From positions 62,001-126,000 of the forward strand of contig NZ_JBELOI010000004.1 of NCBI RefSeq assembly GCF_040276065.1: a DNA stretch of 64,000 nt. Direction: 5' to 3'. This DNA comes from Castellaniella sp040276065. Its GTDB lineage: Bacteria > Pseudomonadota > Gammaproteobacteria > Burkholderiales > Burkholderiaceae_B. Shown here one piece after another: positions 52,236 through 61,331 of the stretch. The position numbers and the translations under genes were made by a program. How positions within the stretch are numbered: the stretch's first letter is position 1; each line of letters begins with the position of its first letter. The notes under the pieces are model-generated. The model ran no database searches. It saw only the letters and a program-made list of their open reading frames with translations, and was not told the origin of the DNA.

Positions 52236-53654
52236 ATGCAAAATACTACGCCTCCCGCCAACCAGAACCAGTTCGACAACAAATCGCAAGCCTGGTCCGC
52301 GCGATTCTCCGAGCCGGTTTCGGACCTGGTCAAGCGCTATACCGCCTCGGTCGGATTCGACCAGCGTATGGCTGCCTTCGACATCCAGGGTTCGCTCGCC
52401 CACGCCGAGATGCTGTCGTCCATCGGTATCATCGATGCCCAGGACCTGGCCGACATCCAGCGCGGCATGGCCGCCATTCTCGAGGAAATCCAGGCCGGAC
52501 GCTTCACCTGGTCGCTGGACCTCGAGGACGTGCACCTGAACATCGAGAAACGCCTGGTGGAGCTCATCGGCGACGCCGGCAAACGGCTGCACACGGGCCG
52601 CTCGCGCAACGACCAGGTGGCTACCGACATCCGCCTGTGGCTGCGGCACGAGATCGATCTGTCCACCGGCCTGCTGCACGCGCTGCGCCTCAAGCTGGCC
52701 GAACTGGCCCTAGAACATGCGGGCACCATCCTGCCCGGCTTCACCCACCTGCAGGTCGCCCAACCGGTCACCTTCGGCCACCACCTGCTAGCCTACGCGG
52801 AAATGTTCGGCCGCGATGCCGAGCGTCTGGCCGATTGCCGCCGCCGCGTCAACCGCCTGCCGCTGGGCGCCGCCGCACTGGCCGGCACGAGCTACCCCAT
52901 CGACCGCGAGCGTGTCGCCCGCGCCCTGGGCTTCGACGAGGTCTGCCGCAACTCGCTCGACGCCGTGTCCGACCGCGACTTCGCCATCGAGTTCTGCGCG
53001 GCCGCGGCGCTGATCATGACGCATATTTCGCGCTTGTCCGAGGAGCTCGTGCTGTGGATGAGCCCGCGCGTGGGCTTCATCGACCTGGCGGACCGGTTTT
53101 GCACCGGCAGTTCGATCATGCCGCAAAAAAAGAATCCGGACGTCCCCGAGCTCGCACGCGGAAAAACCGGCCGCGTCAATGGCCACCTGGTGGCCTTGCT
53201 GACCCTGATGAAGGGTCAGCCCCTGGCCTACAACAAGGACAACCAAGAGGACAAGGAAGGCCTCTTCGACACCGCCGACACCATCCGCGATACGCTGACG
53301 ATCTTCGTGGACATGATCGGCGGCGTGCGCGTCAAGGCCGATGCCATGCGCAACGCCGCGCTGCAGGGCTATGCCACCGCCACCGACCTGGCCGATTACC
53401 TCGTCAAAAAGGGCGTGCCTTTCCGCGATGCGCACGAGACCGTGGCCCTGGCCGTGCGCACCTGCGAGGCGCGCGGCTGCGACCTTACCGACCTGAGCCT
53501 CGAGGAATTGCGCGGCTTTCATGCCTCCATCGACGAGGATGTGTTTCAGGTGCTGTCGCTCGAAGGCTCGGTGGCCGCGCGCAAACATATCGGCGGCACT
53601 GCGCCCGAACGGGTGCGCGCCGAGGCCCGGCGCATCTTGGACGCGGCCCCCTAG
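52236..53654 (+). CDS. argH: Argininosuccinate lyase
   Basis: 472 residues, fumarase/aspartase superfamily, last step of arginine synthesis (argininosuccinate to arginine plus fumarate). Family motifs: SRNDQVATDIRLW, GFTHLQVAQPVTFGH, and the signature GSSIMPQKKNPDVPELARGK with the catalytic Ser loop. The ATG at 52236 gives a normal length; longer frames upstream lie over the glnB gene. The 3' end overlaps the convergent MFS gene by 4 bp. Confidence 0.96.
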   Translation: MQNTTPPANQNQFDNKSQAWSARFSEPVSDLVKRYTASVGFDQRMAAFDIQGSLAHAEMLSSIGIIDAQDLADIQRGMAAILEEIQAGRFTWSLDLEDVHLNIEKRLVELIGDAGKRLHTGRSRNDQVATDIRLWLRHEIDLSTGLLHALRLKLAELALEHAGTILPGFTHLQVAQPVTFGHHLLAYAEMFGRDAERLADCRRRVNRLPLGAAALAGTSYPIDRERVARALGFDEVCRNSLDAVSDRDFAIEFCAAAALIMTHISRLSEELVLWMSPRVGFIDLADRFCTGSSIMPQKKNPDVPELARGKTGRVNGHLVALLTLMKGQPLAYNKDNQEDKEGLFDTADTIRDTLTIFVDMIGGVRVKADAMRNAALQGYATATDLADYLVKKGVPFRDAHETVALAVRTCEARGCDLTDLSLEELRGFHASIDEDVFQVLSLEGSVAARKHIGGTAPERVRAEARRILDAAP

Positions 53655-54862
53655 CCGACGGCCGGCCCTTTCGGCCGGCCCATGGCCACCAGGCCCAGCA
53701 GGGCCACGGCCGCAAAGGCGGCGCCCACCAAAAAAGTCGCGGTCGGCCCCCAGAATTGCCACAACCAGCCGGCGAGCACGCTCGCCAGCAGCATGCACAC
53801 GCCGCTGGCGAGATTAAAGATCCCGAAGGCTGTCCCCTTGAGGCCCGCGGGCGTCGCATCGGCAACCAAAGCCGTCAGGATGCCCTGGCTGAACCCCATG
53901 TGCAGGCCCCACAGCGCGGCGCCGGCCAGCAGAAGCCACACGCCGCCCTCCCCGGCGGCGAGCGCAAGGTCTGCAGCCACCAGCAGCACCAGCCCGGCCG
54001 CCAGTACCGTGGTGCGCGGCACACGATCCGAGAGCCAGCCCGCCGGATAGGCCGACAGCGTGAAAAACAACGCCATGACGATCATGACGATCGGCGCCCA
54101 GGCGGCGCTCAAGCCCATGTCCAGGGCTCGCAGAACCAGGAAGGCCTCGCTAAAGCGCGCCAGCGTAAAGACGCCGCCAACGACCACGACCCGCCAGTAG
54201 GCCGCGTCGAAAGACTGGATGGCGCGCCAGTCGATGGGCGAGCGAAAGCGCCGCTGCGGCCGCGGCGCCGTGGCCGCGGCGGGCTCGCGCACGCCCCAGA
54301 AAAGCACGCCCATCGCAATGGCGGAAGGCACCACCGCGAACCACAGAACCCAGCGGATGTCGGACCATGCAAGCATCAGGAGGACGGCCAAGGCCGGGCC
54401 GAGCACGGCGCCCACCGTGTCCATGGACTGACGCAGGCCGAAGGCTGCGCCCCGGATGCCGGGCGGCGTCACATCGGCCATCAAGGCATCGCGCGGCGCC
54501 CCCCGGATACCCTTGCCGACACGATCGACGAAACGGGCCGCGAAGACCATCCCCGCCGTATCCGCCAGGGGAAAAAGCGGCTTACTCAAAGCGGCCAGGC
54601 CATAGCCCGCCAGCAGGAGGCCCTTGCGCCGCCCCAGGGCATCGCTGATCGCGCCGGAGAACACCTTGATGACCAGTGCCGTGGCCTCGGCCACGCCCTC
54701 GATCACGCCCACCGCCAGAACGCTGGCCCCCAGCCCGGATACCAGGAAGATCGGCAGCAAGCTGTGGATCAGCTCGGAGGACAAGTCCATGAACAGACTG
54801 ACCAACCCCAGCATCCAGACGGTGCGCGGGATGGCTCCGTTTTTTGCATCCGAGCCACTCAT
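53651..54862 (-). CDS. MFS transporter
   Basis: 403 residues, twelve predicted membrane helices. MFS motif A-like segments are in DALGRRKGLLLAGYGLA (loop 2-3) and in the equivalent second-half loop PAGWLSDRVPRTTVL. RFVDRVGKGIRGAPRDALMADV is conserved in a widely spread group of putative exporters near rlmD-like genes. The substrate is unknown. It lies 23 bp downstream of rlmD on the same strand. Confidence 0.87.
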   Translation of the reverse strand: MSGSDAKNGAIPRTVWMLGLVSLFMDLSSELIHSLLPIFLVSGLGASVLAVGVIEGVAEATALVIKVFSGAISDALGRRKGLLLAGYGLAALSKPLFPLADTAGMVFAARFVDRVGKGIRGAPRDALMADVTPPGIRGAAFGLRQSMDTVGAVLGPALAVLLMLAWSDIRWVLWFAVVPSAIAMGVLFWGVREPAAATAPRPQRRFRSPIDWRAIQSFDAAYWRVVVVGGVFTLARFSEAFLVLRALDMGLSAAWAPIVMIVMALFFTLSAYPAGWLSDRVPRTTVLAAGLVLLVAADLALAAGEGGVWLLLAGAALWGLHMGFSQGILTALVADATPAGLKGTAFGIFNLASGVCMLLASVLAGWLWQFWGPTATFLVGAAFAAVALLGLVAMGRPKGPAVG

Positions 54863-54885
54863 CGGGCAATCCCCATCGGCATTCG

Positions 54886-56208
54886 TCAGGGTTCGAATAC
54901 GGCGATCGATTCCACATGCGCCGTGTGGGGAAACATATTCACCGCGCCCGCGGCCCGCAGCGTCCAGCCGCCCACGTGATGCAGGATGCCGGCGTCGCGC
55001 GCCAGCGTGGCGGGATTGCAGGACACGTAAACCATGCGCCGGGGACGTTCTTGAGGCGCCAGCGTAGACAACGCCTGGGCCAAGGCCAGAGCGCCTTCGC
55101 GCGGCGGGTCGATCAGCATCCGCTCAAAATACCCCAGGCCGCGCAACCAGTCGGCATCGATCTCGAACAAGTTCAACTCGGCGAACGAGACCCGGTCCGC
55201 CAGGCCCTGGCGCGCCGCATCGTCGCGGGCGCGCCGCAGCAGCGCGGCGCTGCCCTCGATTCCGACGACCTCGCGGGCCGCCATCGCCAGAGGCAGGCTG
55301 AAATTGCCCAACCCGCAGAACATATCCGCCACGCGGTCGCCGTCGCGCACCTCAAGCAGGCTCAAGGCGCGCGAGACCAGGGCCTGATTGACGGTGGGAT
55401 TGACCTGCGTAAAATCAGTAGGCTGGTAATGCATGCGCAGGCCATAGGCCGGCAAAGCATAGGCCAGCCGATCCCTATCGTCGGGGTCGAGGGGATGGGC
55501 CGACTCGGGGCCTTTGGGTTGCAGCCACCAGATCACCTGGTGCGTCCGCGCGAACGCGCGCAGGTGCTCGAGGTCCCGATCGAGGAGGGGTTCGAGGTGG
55601 CGCAAAGAGAAAACCGTCGCCTCATCGCCCACCGCGACTTCGATCTGCGGGATGCGGTCCGGGCGCGACAGGCTTTCGACGAGAGCACGTAAAGGCAGGA
55701 GCAGTGCGGACACGTGCGGCGGCAGCACCAGGCACTGCCGGATATCGGCCACGTAACTGCTGTTGCGTTCCCGAAACCCGACGAGCACGCCGCCTTTCTT
55801 GGGCACCAGCCGTACGGACAGGCGTGCGCGATGGCGATAAGCCAGGCTGGGCCCCTGCATGGCGGGCAGGATTTGATGCGCTCGGACCTTGCCGATATGC
55901 GCCAGGGCGTCCTCGAGGGCGCGCTGCTTGATCGCCATCTGGGCCGCGGGTTCGATGTGCTGCATGGCGCAGCCCCCGCAGGTTCCGAAATGCGGACAAG
56001 GCGGCTGGGCCCGCTGGGAGGAAGCCTTGACGACGCGCTCGATGCGCGCCTTGTCGAAAGAGGGCTTGCGGCGCACGACGCGGGCGACGACGCGCTCGCC
56101 CAGCAGGGCACCCTCCACGAAGGCGACCTTGCCCGCGTGGTGGGCTACCCCCTGCCCTTCGAGGTCCAGCGATTCGATGTCCAGCAACAAGGTCTGGGAG
56201 TCACGCAT
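54886..56208 (-). CDS. rlmD: 23S rRNA (uracil1939-C5)-methyltransferase
   Basis: 440 residues. TRAM domain first (about 1-60), then the Fe-S ligands in CPHFGTCGGCAMQH plus Cys in RQCLVL, SAM motif DMFCGLGNFSLPLA, PPREGA, and catalytic YVSCNPATLARD. The start at 56208 (MRDSQTLLLD) overlaps the end of the exonuclease gene by 8 bp; a longer start lies inside that gene. It is the last clearly coupled gene of the surE operon. Confidence 0.94.
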   Translation of the reverse strand: MRDSQTLLLDIESLDLEGQGVAHHAGKVAFVEGALLGERVVARVVRRKPSFDKARIERVVKASSQRAQPPCPHFGTCGGCAMQHIEPAAQMAIKQRALEDALAHIGKVRAHQILPAMQGPSLAYRHRARLSVRLVPKKGGVLVGFRERNSSYVADIRQCLVLPPHVSALLLPLRALVESLSRPDRIPQIEVAVGDEATVFSLRHLEPLLDRDLEHLRAFARTHQVIWWLQPKGPESAHPLDPDDRDRLAYALPAYGLRMHYQPTDFTQVNPTVNQALVSRALSLLEVRDGDRVADMFCGLGNFSLPLAMAAREVVGIEGSAALLRRARDDAARQGLADRVSFAELNLFEIDADWLRGLGYFERMLIDPPREGALALAQALSTLAPQERPRRMVYVSCNPATLARDAGILHHVGGWTLRAAGAVNMFPHTAHVESIAVFEP

Positions 56209-56980
56209 GATCCCAGGCCGCAAGGTATTCATCCCAGTGCGCGGCGCCGCTCTCGCGCAAGGTCTCGCGCACCAGGGCCAACTCGGCCTCATAGGCCGTG
56301 ACATCGAGTTCACCCTTGATAAGGCGGTAGCGGCAATACACCAGCCAGGTGTTCACGACGTCGGTTTCACAGTAAGCGCGAACCTCGTCGCGGCGCCCCT
56401 CGTGCCAGGCTTGCCAGACTTGTCCGCCATCCATGCCGAGCTTGCCCGGAAAGCCGCAGAGCTTGGCCAACTGGTCCAGGGGCGCATTGGCGCGACCGTT
56501 GAACTTGGCCAGCACGTCCATCAGATCGATATGGCGATTGTGGTAGCGGTTGAGGTAATTGTTGAACTTGAACTCGCGATCGTCCTCGCCCGTGTCCCAA
56601 TAGCGCGGCGCCGCCACCCCGTGAATGAGGCTGCGGTAATGCAGCACGGGCAGGTCGAACCCCGAACCGTTCCAACTCACCAGGGTCGGCGTGTAATGGC
56701 CGATGGTCTTGAAAAAACCAGTGATCAGCGCATCCTCGGGATCCTCGGCGCGACCCAGGGTCCTGACCCGGAAGCCCTGGTCGTCGCGGAATACGCAGCC
56801 CACCACCGCGATCTTCTGCAGATGCAGCGGCAGAAAGTCGTTGCCGTGGGATTCGCGCCTGGCCGCCAGAGCCTGCTCGATCAGGGCCGTGTCGTCGAGC
56901 TCAGACCATTGCGGATTCAGGCGCCGCAGGCCCTCGGCATCAGGGATGGTCTCGAGATCGAAGACCAGGGTCGGAATCAT
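56201..56980 (-). CDS. Predicted 3'-5' exonuclease (PolB-like DEDD family)
   Basis: 259 residues. DEDD exonuclease motifs: Exo I FDLETIP, Exo II SWNGSGFDLPVL, Exo III YCETDVVNTW. It matches the stand-alone PolB-like 3'-5' exonuclease family often placed beside rlmD in betaproteobacteria. The start at 56980 (MIPTLVFDLET) overlaps the nlpD stop by 4 bp. The role in DNA or RNA turnover is unproven. Confidence 0.88.
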   Translation of the reverse strand: MIPTLVFDLETIPDAEGLRRLNPQWSELDDTALIEQALAARRESHGNDFLPLHLQKIAVVGCVFRDDQGFRVRTLGRAEDPEDALITGFFKTIGHYTPTLVSWNGSGFDLPVLHYRSLIHGVAAPRYWDTGEDDREFKFNNYLNRYHNRHIDLMDVLAKFNGRANAPLDQLAKLCGFPGKLGMDGGQVWQAWHEGRRDEVRAYCETDVVNTWLVYCRYRLIKGELDVTAYEAELALVRETLRESGAAHWDEYLAAWDHA

Positions 56981-57792
56981 CGGGCCGGCAGATACGACAA
57001 GGGGTTGACCGGCGTGCCGCGTCGACGAATCTCGAAGTGCAGGCGTGGCGAACTGGTATCGCTCTGGCCGACTGTGGCGATCTTGGCGCCTTTCTTGACC
57101 ACCTCTCCGGTCTTGACCAGCAGCGACTGATTGTGCGCGTACGCCGTGATGAAGCCGTTGCTGTGGCCGAGCAGAATCAGATTGCCCAGACCCCGCACGC
57201 CATTGCCCGCGTACATGACTTTGCCCTCGGCGGCCGCCTGCACCGGCGCGCCGATCGCACCCTCGATGTCGATGCCCTTGGTAGTGCTGTTGAAACCCTG
57301 GATGATCTTGCCGGTGGCCGGCCAGGCCCACGAGATGAGGCTGGCATCGCTCGCGCGCGCGGCCGTGCCGGCCGTGGCGGCTTCGCCCGCCGGCGGAGCC
57401 TCTACAGGCGTCACGGGGATCGGCGTGGCCACGCTGCCCTGGGATGCGCCCGCTGGCGGCATGGGCGTGCCGCCATCCAGACGCAGCACCTGCCCGATGG
57501 CCAGTTGCGACGGGTTGGTAATGTTATTGAGCTGGCTCAGCCGGGCGACCTCCATGCCATGGGCCTGCGCGATCTTATAGAGCGTATCGCCGGGCTTGAC
57601 CACGTAGGTGCCGCTGGCCTGCTGCGAGGCGGCGGCCGTGCTGGACTGATCCGCAACCGGCGCACGTTCGGTCCGCGAGGCGCAACCGGCCAACAGAGCC
57701 GTTGCAAACAGCGCCGTCAGCACGAGCGGGCGAATGCCGCGGCGCCGGGTGTGGATGAGCGGAGCGCCTGTTGCAAACGTCCCTACATGCAT
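56977..57792 (-). CDS. nlpD: LysM / M23 peptidase-domain lipoprotein, NlpD type
   Basis: 271 residues. Lipoprotein signal ending in LLAGC, a LysM domain (TYVVKPGDTLYKIAQAHG, about 60-105), a Pro/Ala-rich linker, then a C-terminal LytM/M23 domain (SWAWPATGKIIQGF, GVRGLGNLILLGHSNGFITAYAHN, SPRLHFEIRRRG). The HxxxD zinc site of active M23 enzymes is missing (KGIDIEG in its place) as in NlpD, so it is an amidase activator rather than a peptidase. AAGGAGATTTTT precedes the ATG at 57792. Confidence 0.93.
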   Translation of the reverse strand: MHVGTFATGAPLIHTRRRGIRPLVLTALFATALLAGCASRTERAPVADQSSTAAASQQASGTYVVKPGDTLYKIAQAHGMEVARLSQLNNITNPSQLAIGQVLRLDGGTPMPPAGASQGSVATPIPVTPVEAPPAGEAATAGTAARASDASLISWAWPATGKIIQGFNSTTKGIDIEGAIGAPVQAAAEGKVMYAGNGVRGLGNLILLGHSNGFITAYAHNQSLLVKTGEVVKKGAKIATVGQSDTSSPRLHFEIRRRGTPVNPLSYLPAR

Positions 57793-57802
57793 AAAAATCT
57801 CC

Positions 57803-58630
57803 TTAGGTCTGCGTGCCAGGACGCAGCGGTACGAATCGGACATCCTCGAGCTCTTGGCGTCGCCATGCGGCCAGACCGGTGCGCTCGATCAGAATGAGCC
57901 TCTGCCTGGCCGAGCCCTCGGGTGCGATCAGGCGCGCGCCGACGGCCAGCTGGCTCAACAGAGTCTCAGGGATTTTAACCCCGGCGGCGGCCACGACAAT
58001 GCCATCGAAAGGCGCATGGCGCTCGAGCCCCTGCATGCCATCGCCGAACGACAAGCGCACGCGGCCACGGGCGCGCGTATGCGCGAGGTTCAAGCGCGCC
58101 TGCTCGTATAGCCCGCGCACCCGCTCGATCGCAAAGACCTCGGGCACGAACTGGGCCAGCACCGCCGCCTGATAGCCGCAACCCGCGCCCACCTCGAGCA
58201 CCCGGGCCGGTTCGCGCCCGAGGCACATCACCGACAGCATATACGCTACCACCCAGGGCTGTGAAATCGTCTGGCCGAATCCGATCGGCAAGGCCGCGTC
58301 CTCATAGGCTCGGCTGGCGAGGCCCTGGTCCACGAAATCGTGCCGCGCCACCGCCTGCATCGCCGCCAGGACCCGGGTGTCGGCGATGCCCTGCTCGCGC
58401 AGGCGCTGGACCATGAGGGCCCGCAGCCGCTCAGAATTGAGCCCGAGGTTCGGCGGCGGGGCGGTGGCGGACGCGGCCGCCGGCGCCGGCACGGGCAGCG
58501 TGAACGGCCGTGGCCCCTGAATCCGGGTGTTGCTGTTGGCCGGGGTATAGCCCGGGCCCGGCGCGGACCCGGCCGACGCCCGCCGCGGCATGCCTGCCGG
58601 TTTGCCGAGTGGGTGCTTGGCCTTGTTCAT
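57803..58630 (-). CDS. pcm: Protein-L-isoaspartate O-methyltransferase with N-terminal extension
   Basis: 275 residues. The catalytic part (from about residue 65: RLRALMVQRLREQGI) has SAM motif VLEVGAGCGYQAAVLA and FDGIVVAAA. It repairs isoaspartyl residues in aged proteins. The first 60 or so residues are Pro/Ala-rich and absent from E. coli Pcm. The start at 58630 overlaps the surE stop (ATGA). Confidence 0.93.
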   Translation of the reverse strand: MNKAKHPLGKPAGMPRRASAGSAPGPGYTPANSNTRIQGPRPFTLPVPAPAAASATAPPPNLGLNSERLRALMVQRLREQGIADTRVLAAMQAVARHDFVDQGLASRAYEDAALPIGFGQTISQPWVVAYMLSVMCLGREPARVLEVGAGCGYQAAVLAQFVPEVFAIERVRGLYEQARLNLAHTRARGRVRLSFGDGMQGLERHAPFDGIVVAAAGVKIPETLLSQLAVGARLIAPEGSARQRLILIERTGLAAWRRQELEDVRFVPLRPGTQT

Positions 58631-59373
58631 AGGCGCGATGTCCAGTCGCGGATCGCCGCGAGCTGTTCGTGGTGCGTCAGGTCCAGGCGCAACGGCGTCA
58701 TCGACACGGCGTTGTCCTCGATCGCACCGAAGTCGGTGCCTTCGAGCCCATCGCGGGCACGGCCGACCGGCCCGATCCAATAGACCGGCTCGCCGTAGGG
58801 CGTGGTGCTGCGGATGACGGGCTCGGCCGGATGCCGGCGGCCCAGGCGGGTCGTCCGGAACCCCGCGAGCGCCTCGTAGGGCACCGGCGGGATGTTGACA
58901 TTCAGCAGCAGAGGCTCGCGCCAGGGTTCGCGCTGGAAAAGCGCCACCACCTCGCGCGCGACGCGCGTCGCGCAGTCCAGGTGCCGCCATTCGCGCTGGA
59001 CCAGCGAGAACGCGAGCGACGGGATACCGAACAGAAAGCCCTCGGAAGCCGCCGCCACCGTCCCCGAATACAGGGTGTCCTCGCCCATGTTGGCGCCGTT
59101 GTTGATGCCCGAGACCAGCAGGTCGGGACGGAAGTCCAGCAGGCCCGTCAACGCGACGTGCACGCAGTCCGAGGGCGTACCGTTGATGAAGTAGAAGCCG
59201 TTAGGCGCCTGCCGCACCGAAAGGGGGCGGCGCAGGGTCAGCGAGTTGGAGGCGCCGCTGCAATTCGTCTCGGGCGAAACCACGGTGACCTCGCCGAAAT
59301 CCCGCAAGGCATGGGCCAATGCTTCGACACCCGGTGCGTTGTAGCCATCGTCGTTGGAAACCAGAATCCGCAT
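58627..59373 (-). CDS. surE: 5'/3'-nucleotidase SurE
   Basis: 248 residues, normal length. Metal-binding VSNDDGYNAPGVEAL at the N-terminus, TNCSGASNSLTL, GTPSDCVHVAL, SGINNGANMGEDTLYSGTV. It dephosphorylates nucleoside monophosphates under stress. It is the first gene of surE-pcm-nlpD-exonuclease-rlmD, divergent from plsY with a 120-bp gap. Confidence 0.96.
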   Translation of the reverse strand: MRILVSNDDGYNAPGVEALAHALRDFGEVTVVSPETNCSGASNSLTLRRPLSVRQAPNGFYFINGTPSDCVHVALTGLLDFRPDLLVSGINNGANMGEDTLYSGTVAAASEGFLFGIPSLAFSLVQREWRHLDCATRVAREVVALFQREPWREPLLLNVNIPPVPYEALAGFRTTRLGRRHPAEPVIRSTTPYGEPVYWIGPVGRARDGLEGTDFGAIEDNAVSMTPLRLDLTHHEQLAAIRDWTSRL

Positions 59374-59493
59374 TACGCCCTTCCATATTTATGAACTAGA
59401 CCAGACGTAGCGGATTGTACCCGTGGATGATGGCGGTTTGGATGACCGCCGGTTAGAATGGCCGCGATATCCTAGACCGCCCGCCGCCCATTC

Positions 59494-60132
59494 ATGTCCA
59501 GCCTTTCCGCCATTGCCGCCACCGCCATCGTCCTGATCCTGGCATACCTGATCGGCTCGACCTCCTTCGCGGTGCTGGTCAGCAAATCGATGGGCCTGCG
59601 CGATCCGCGCAGCTTCGGCTCGGGCAATCCAGGGGCCACCAACGTGCTGCGCAGCGGCAACAAGACCGCCGCCATCCTCACGCTGCTGGGTGACACCGCC
59701 AAGGGCTGGGCCGCCGTTGTGCTGGCCGCCTGGGCAGCCGGCGCGGGCCTCGCGCCCGAGGCGGCCGTGCCCTGGGCGGGCCTCGCGGCGTTCCTGGGCC
59801 ATCTGTATCCGGTGTTCCTGCGCTTCAAGGGCGGCAAGGGCGTCGCCACCGCGCTGGGCGTGCTGCTGGCGCTGCAGCCCTGGCTGGCCGTCGCCACCAT
59901 GGCTACATGGGGGATCGTCCTGTACGTCACGCGCTACGTGTCGCTCGCCTCGATCGCCGCGGCGGTGTTCGCGCCCTGCTACTACATCCTGGGCGGCAAG
60001 GTGGCCTGGCGCATGGACGCCATGACCACAGTGGTGATCGCCGCGCTGGCGGTGCTGCTGATCGTGCGCCACAAGGCCAACATCTTGCGTCTGCTGGCCG
60101 GCAAGGAAAACCGCTTGGGCCGCAAAAAATAG
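59494..60132 (+). CDS. plsY: Acyl-phosphate glycerol-3-phosphate acyltransferase
   Basis: 212 residues, five or more membrane segments. Conserved PlsY loops: SFAVLVSKSMGLRDPRSFGSGN with GNPGATNVLR, and FLRFKGGKGVATALG. It makes lysophosphatidate, the first step of phospholipid synthesis from acyl-phosphate. It is convergent with tsaD, with a strong hairpin in between. Confidence 0.95.
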   Translation: MSSLSAIAATAIVLILAYLIGSTSFAVLVSKSMGLRDPRSFGSGNPGATNVLRSGNKTAAILTLLGDTAKGWAAVVLAAWAAGAGLAPEAAVPWAGLAAFLGHLYPVFLRFKGGKGVATALGVLLALQPWLAVATMATWGIVLYVTRYVSLASIAAAVFAPCYYILGGKVAWRMDAMTTVVIAALAVLLIVRHKANILRLLAGKENRLGRKK

Positions 60133-60163
60133 CAAATAGAGGCGGCCTGTCTCGCCTCGGCGG

Positions 60164-60200
60164 CTAGTGTCCTGTTCGGTGACTCCGTACAGGACACTAG
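60164..60200. terminator. 37-nt near-perfect hairpin between plsY and tsaD
   Basis: Arms CTAGTGTCCTGT and ACAGGACACTAG (12 bp), then a T-T mismatch, three more pairs (CGG/CCG) and a 5-nt loop. The tsaD stop codon (TAG, minus strand) lies inside the right arm. It probably acts as a bidirectional terminator, though no U-tract is present. ACAGGACAC recurs in the element at 62625. Confidence 0.6.
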
Positions 60201-61240
60201 GGCGCGCAGACTGCCCGCAAGTCCCAACGCGGATGCACTGCAAAGGACCCTTCATGCACGCTCAGGTCGGCCAGGCCGGTCCGCACCCGTTGGGCCGCCG
60301 CCCAGGCGATCATGGCGCCATTGTCGGTGCAGAGTTCCAGCGGCGGGAAAAAGACCTCGCCGCCCAGAGCCGGCATGGCGTCCATCAGGCGGCGGCGCAA
60401 AGGGCGATTGGCGCCAACGCCGCCGGCCACCACGAGGCGGCTCAGGCCCGTCTGGCGCAGTGCCGCCAACGACTTGGCGGCCAGGACATCGATGATGGCC
60501 GCTTCGGTGGCCGCGGCCAGGTCGGCGACGGCGCCCGGATCGGGCGCCCCCCCGCCAGCGCTCTCGATGGCCTTCATGCGTGTGAGGACCGCGGTCTTCA
60601 GGCCGCTGAAACTGAAGTCCAGGTCGCCGCTATGCAGCATTGGCCGCGGCAACGCCTGGGCACGGGGGTCGCCGCGCTCGGCCAGGCGCGAGAGCTCGGG
60701 CCCGCCGGGATAGCCCAGGCCCATGAGCTTGGCGCTCTTGTCGAAGGCTTCGCCGGCGGCATCGTCCAGCGTTTCCCCGAGCAGCTCGTAGCGCCCGACG
60801 CCATCGACCCGCATGAGCTGCGTATGCCCGCCCGACACCAGCAATGCGACAAAGGGGAATGCAGGGGCCGGGTCGGCCAGCAGGGGCGAGAGCAGGTGAC
60901 CCTCGAGGTGGTGGATGGGGATCGCCGGCACGCCGCGCGCCCAGGCAAACGCGCTGGCAAAGCTCGCCCCCACCAGCAGCGCGCCTGCCAGGCCGGGCCC
61001 GGCCGTATACGCGACGGCGCCGAGATCGTCCATGCCCAGCCCCGCCCGTGACAAGACCTCGCGAGTCAGGGGCGCCACGCGGCGAATGTGGTCGCGTGAA
61101 GCCAGCTCGGGGACCACGCCGCCATATTCGCGGTGCATGGCGATCTGGCTGTGCAGGGCATGCGATAGCAAGCCGCTCTCGGTGCAGACGGCCGCCACGC
61201 CGGTTTCGTCGCAGGAGCTCTCGAATCCGATGATAATCAT
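60197..61240 (-). CDS. tsaD: tRNA threonylcarbamoyladenosine biosynthesis protein TsaD
   Basis: 347 residues, ASKHA fold. IGFESSCDETGVA at the N-terminus, metal-binding HHLEGH (IPIHHLEGHLLSPL), LVSGGHTQL, and the C-terminal LCTDNGAMIAW. It transfers the threonylcarbamoyl group to A37 of tRNAs reading ANN codons. The start at 61240 (MIIIGFESS) matches the family; five further upstream residues are possible. It is divergent from the NCS2 permease. Confidence 0.96.
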   Translation of the reverse strand: MIIIGFESSCDETGVAAVCTESGLLSHALHSQIAMHREYGGVVPELASRDHIRRVAPLTREVLSRAGLGMDDLGAVAYTAGPGLAGALLVGASFASAFAWARGVPAIPIHHLEGHLLSPLLADPAPAFPFVALLVSGGHTQLMRVDGVGRYELLGETLDDAAGEAFDKSAKLMGLGYPGGPELSRLAERGDPRAQALPRPMLHSGDLDFSFSGLKTAVLTRMKAIESAGGGAPDPGAVADLAAATEAAIIDVLAAKSLAALRQTGLSRLVVAGGVGANRPLRRRLMDAMPALGGEVFFPPLELCTDNGAMIAWAAAQRVRTGLADLSVHEGSFAVHPRWDLRAVCAP

Positions 61241-61253
61241 GCGCGCAGTGTAC

Positions 61254-61279
61254 AACCGTTAGCCAAACGGTTTTAGAAT
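61254..61279 (+). promoter_or_regulatory. Inverted repeat abutting a -10 before the NCS2 permease
   Basis: AACCGTT-agcca-AACGGTT (61254-61272) followed after 1 nt by TAGAAT (61274-61279), a 5/6 -10. It lies in the 91-bp gap divergent from tsaD. It could be the site of an unidentified (purine-related?) regulator; no regulator gene is adjacent. Confidence 0.45.
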
Positions 61280-61331
61280 CCAGACTGCGACAACAAGCAA
61301 ACAACAACCACCCGCTAAAGGAAGGAGCATC

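Noticed and set aside
52637..54979. 780-codon plus-strand frame from argH through the MFS gene
   Set aside because: Frame-shifted relative to argH and antisense to the MFS gene; Arg/Pro/Gly-rich nonsense composition.
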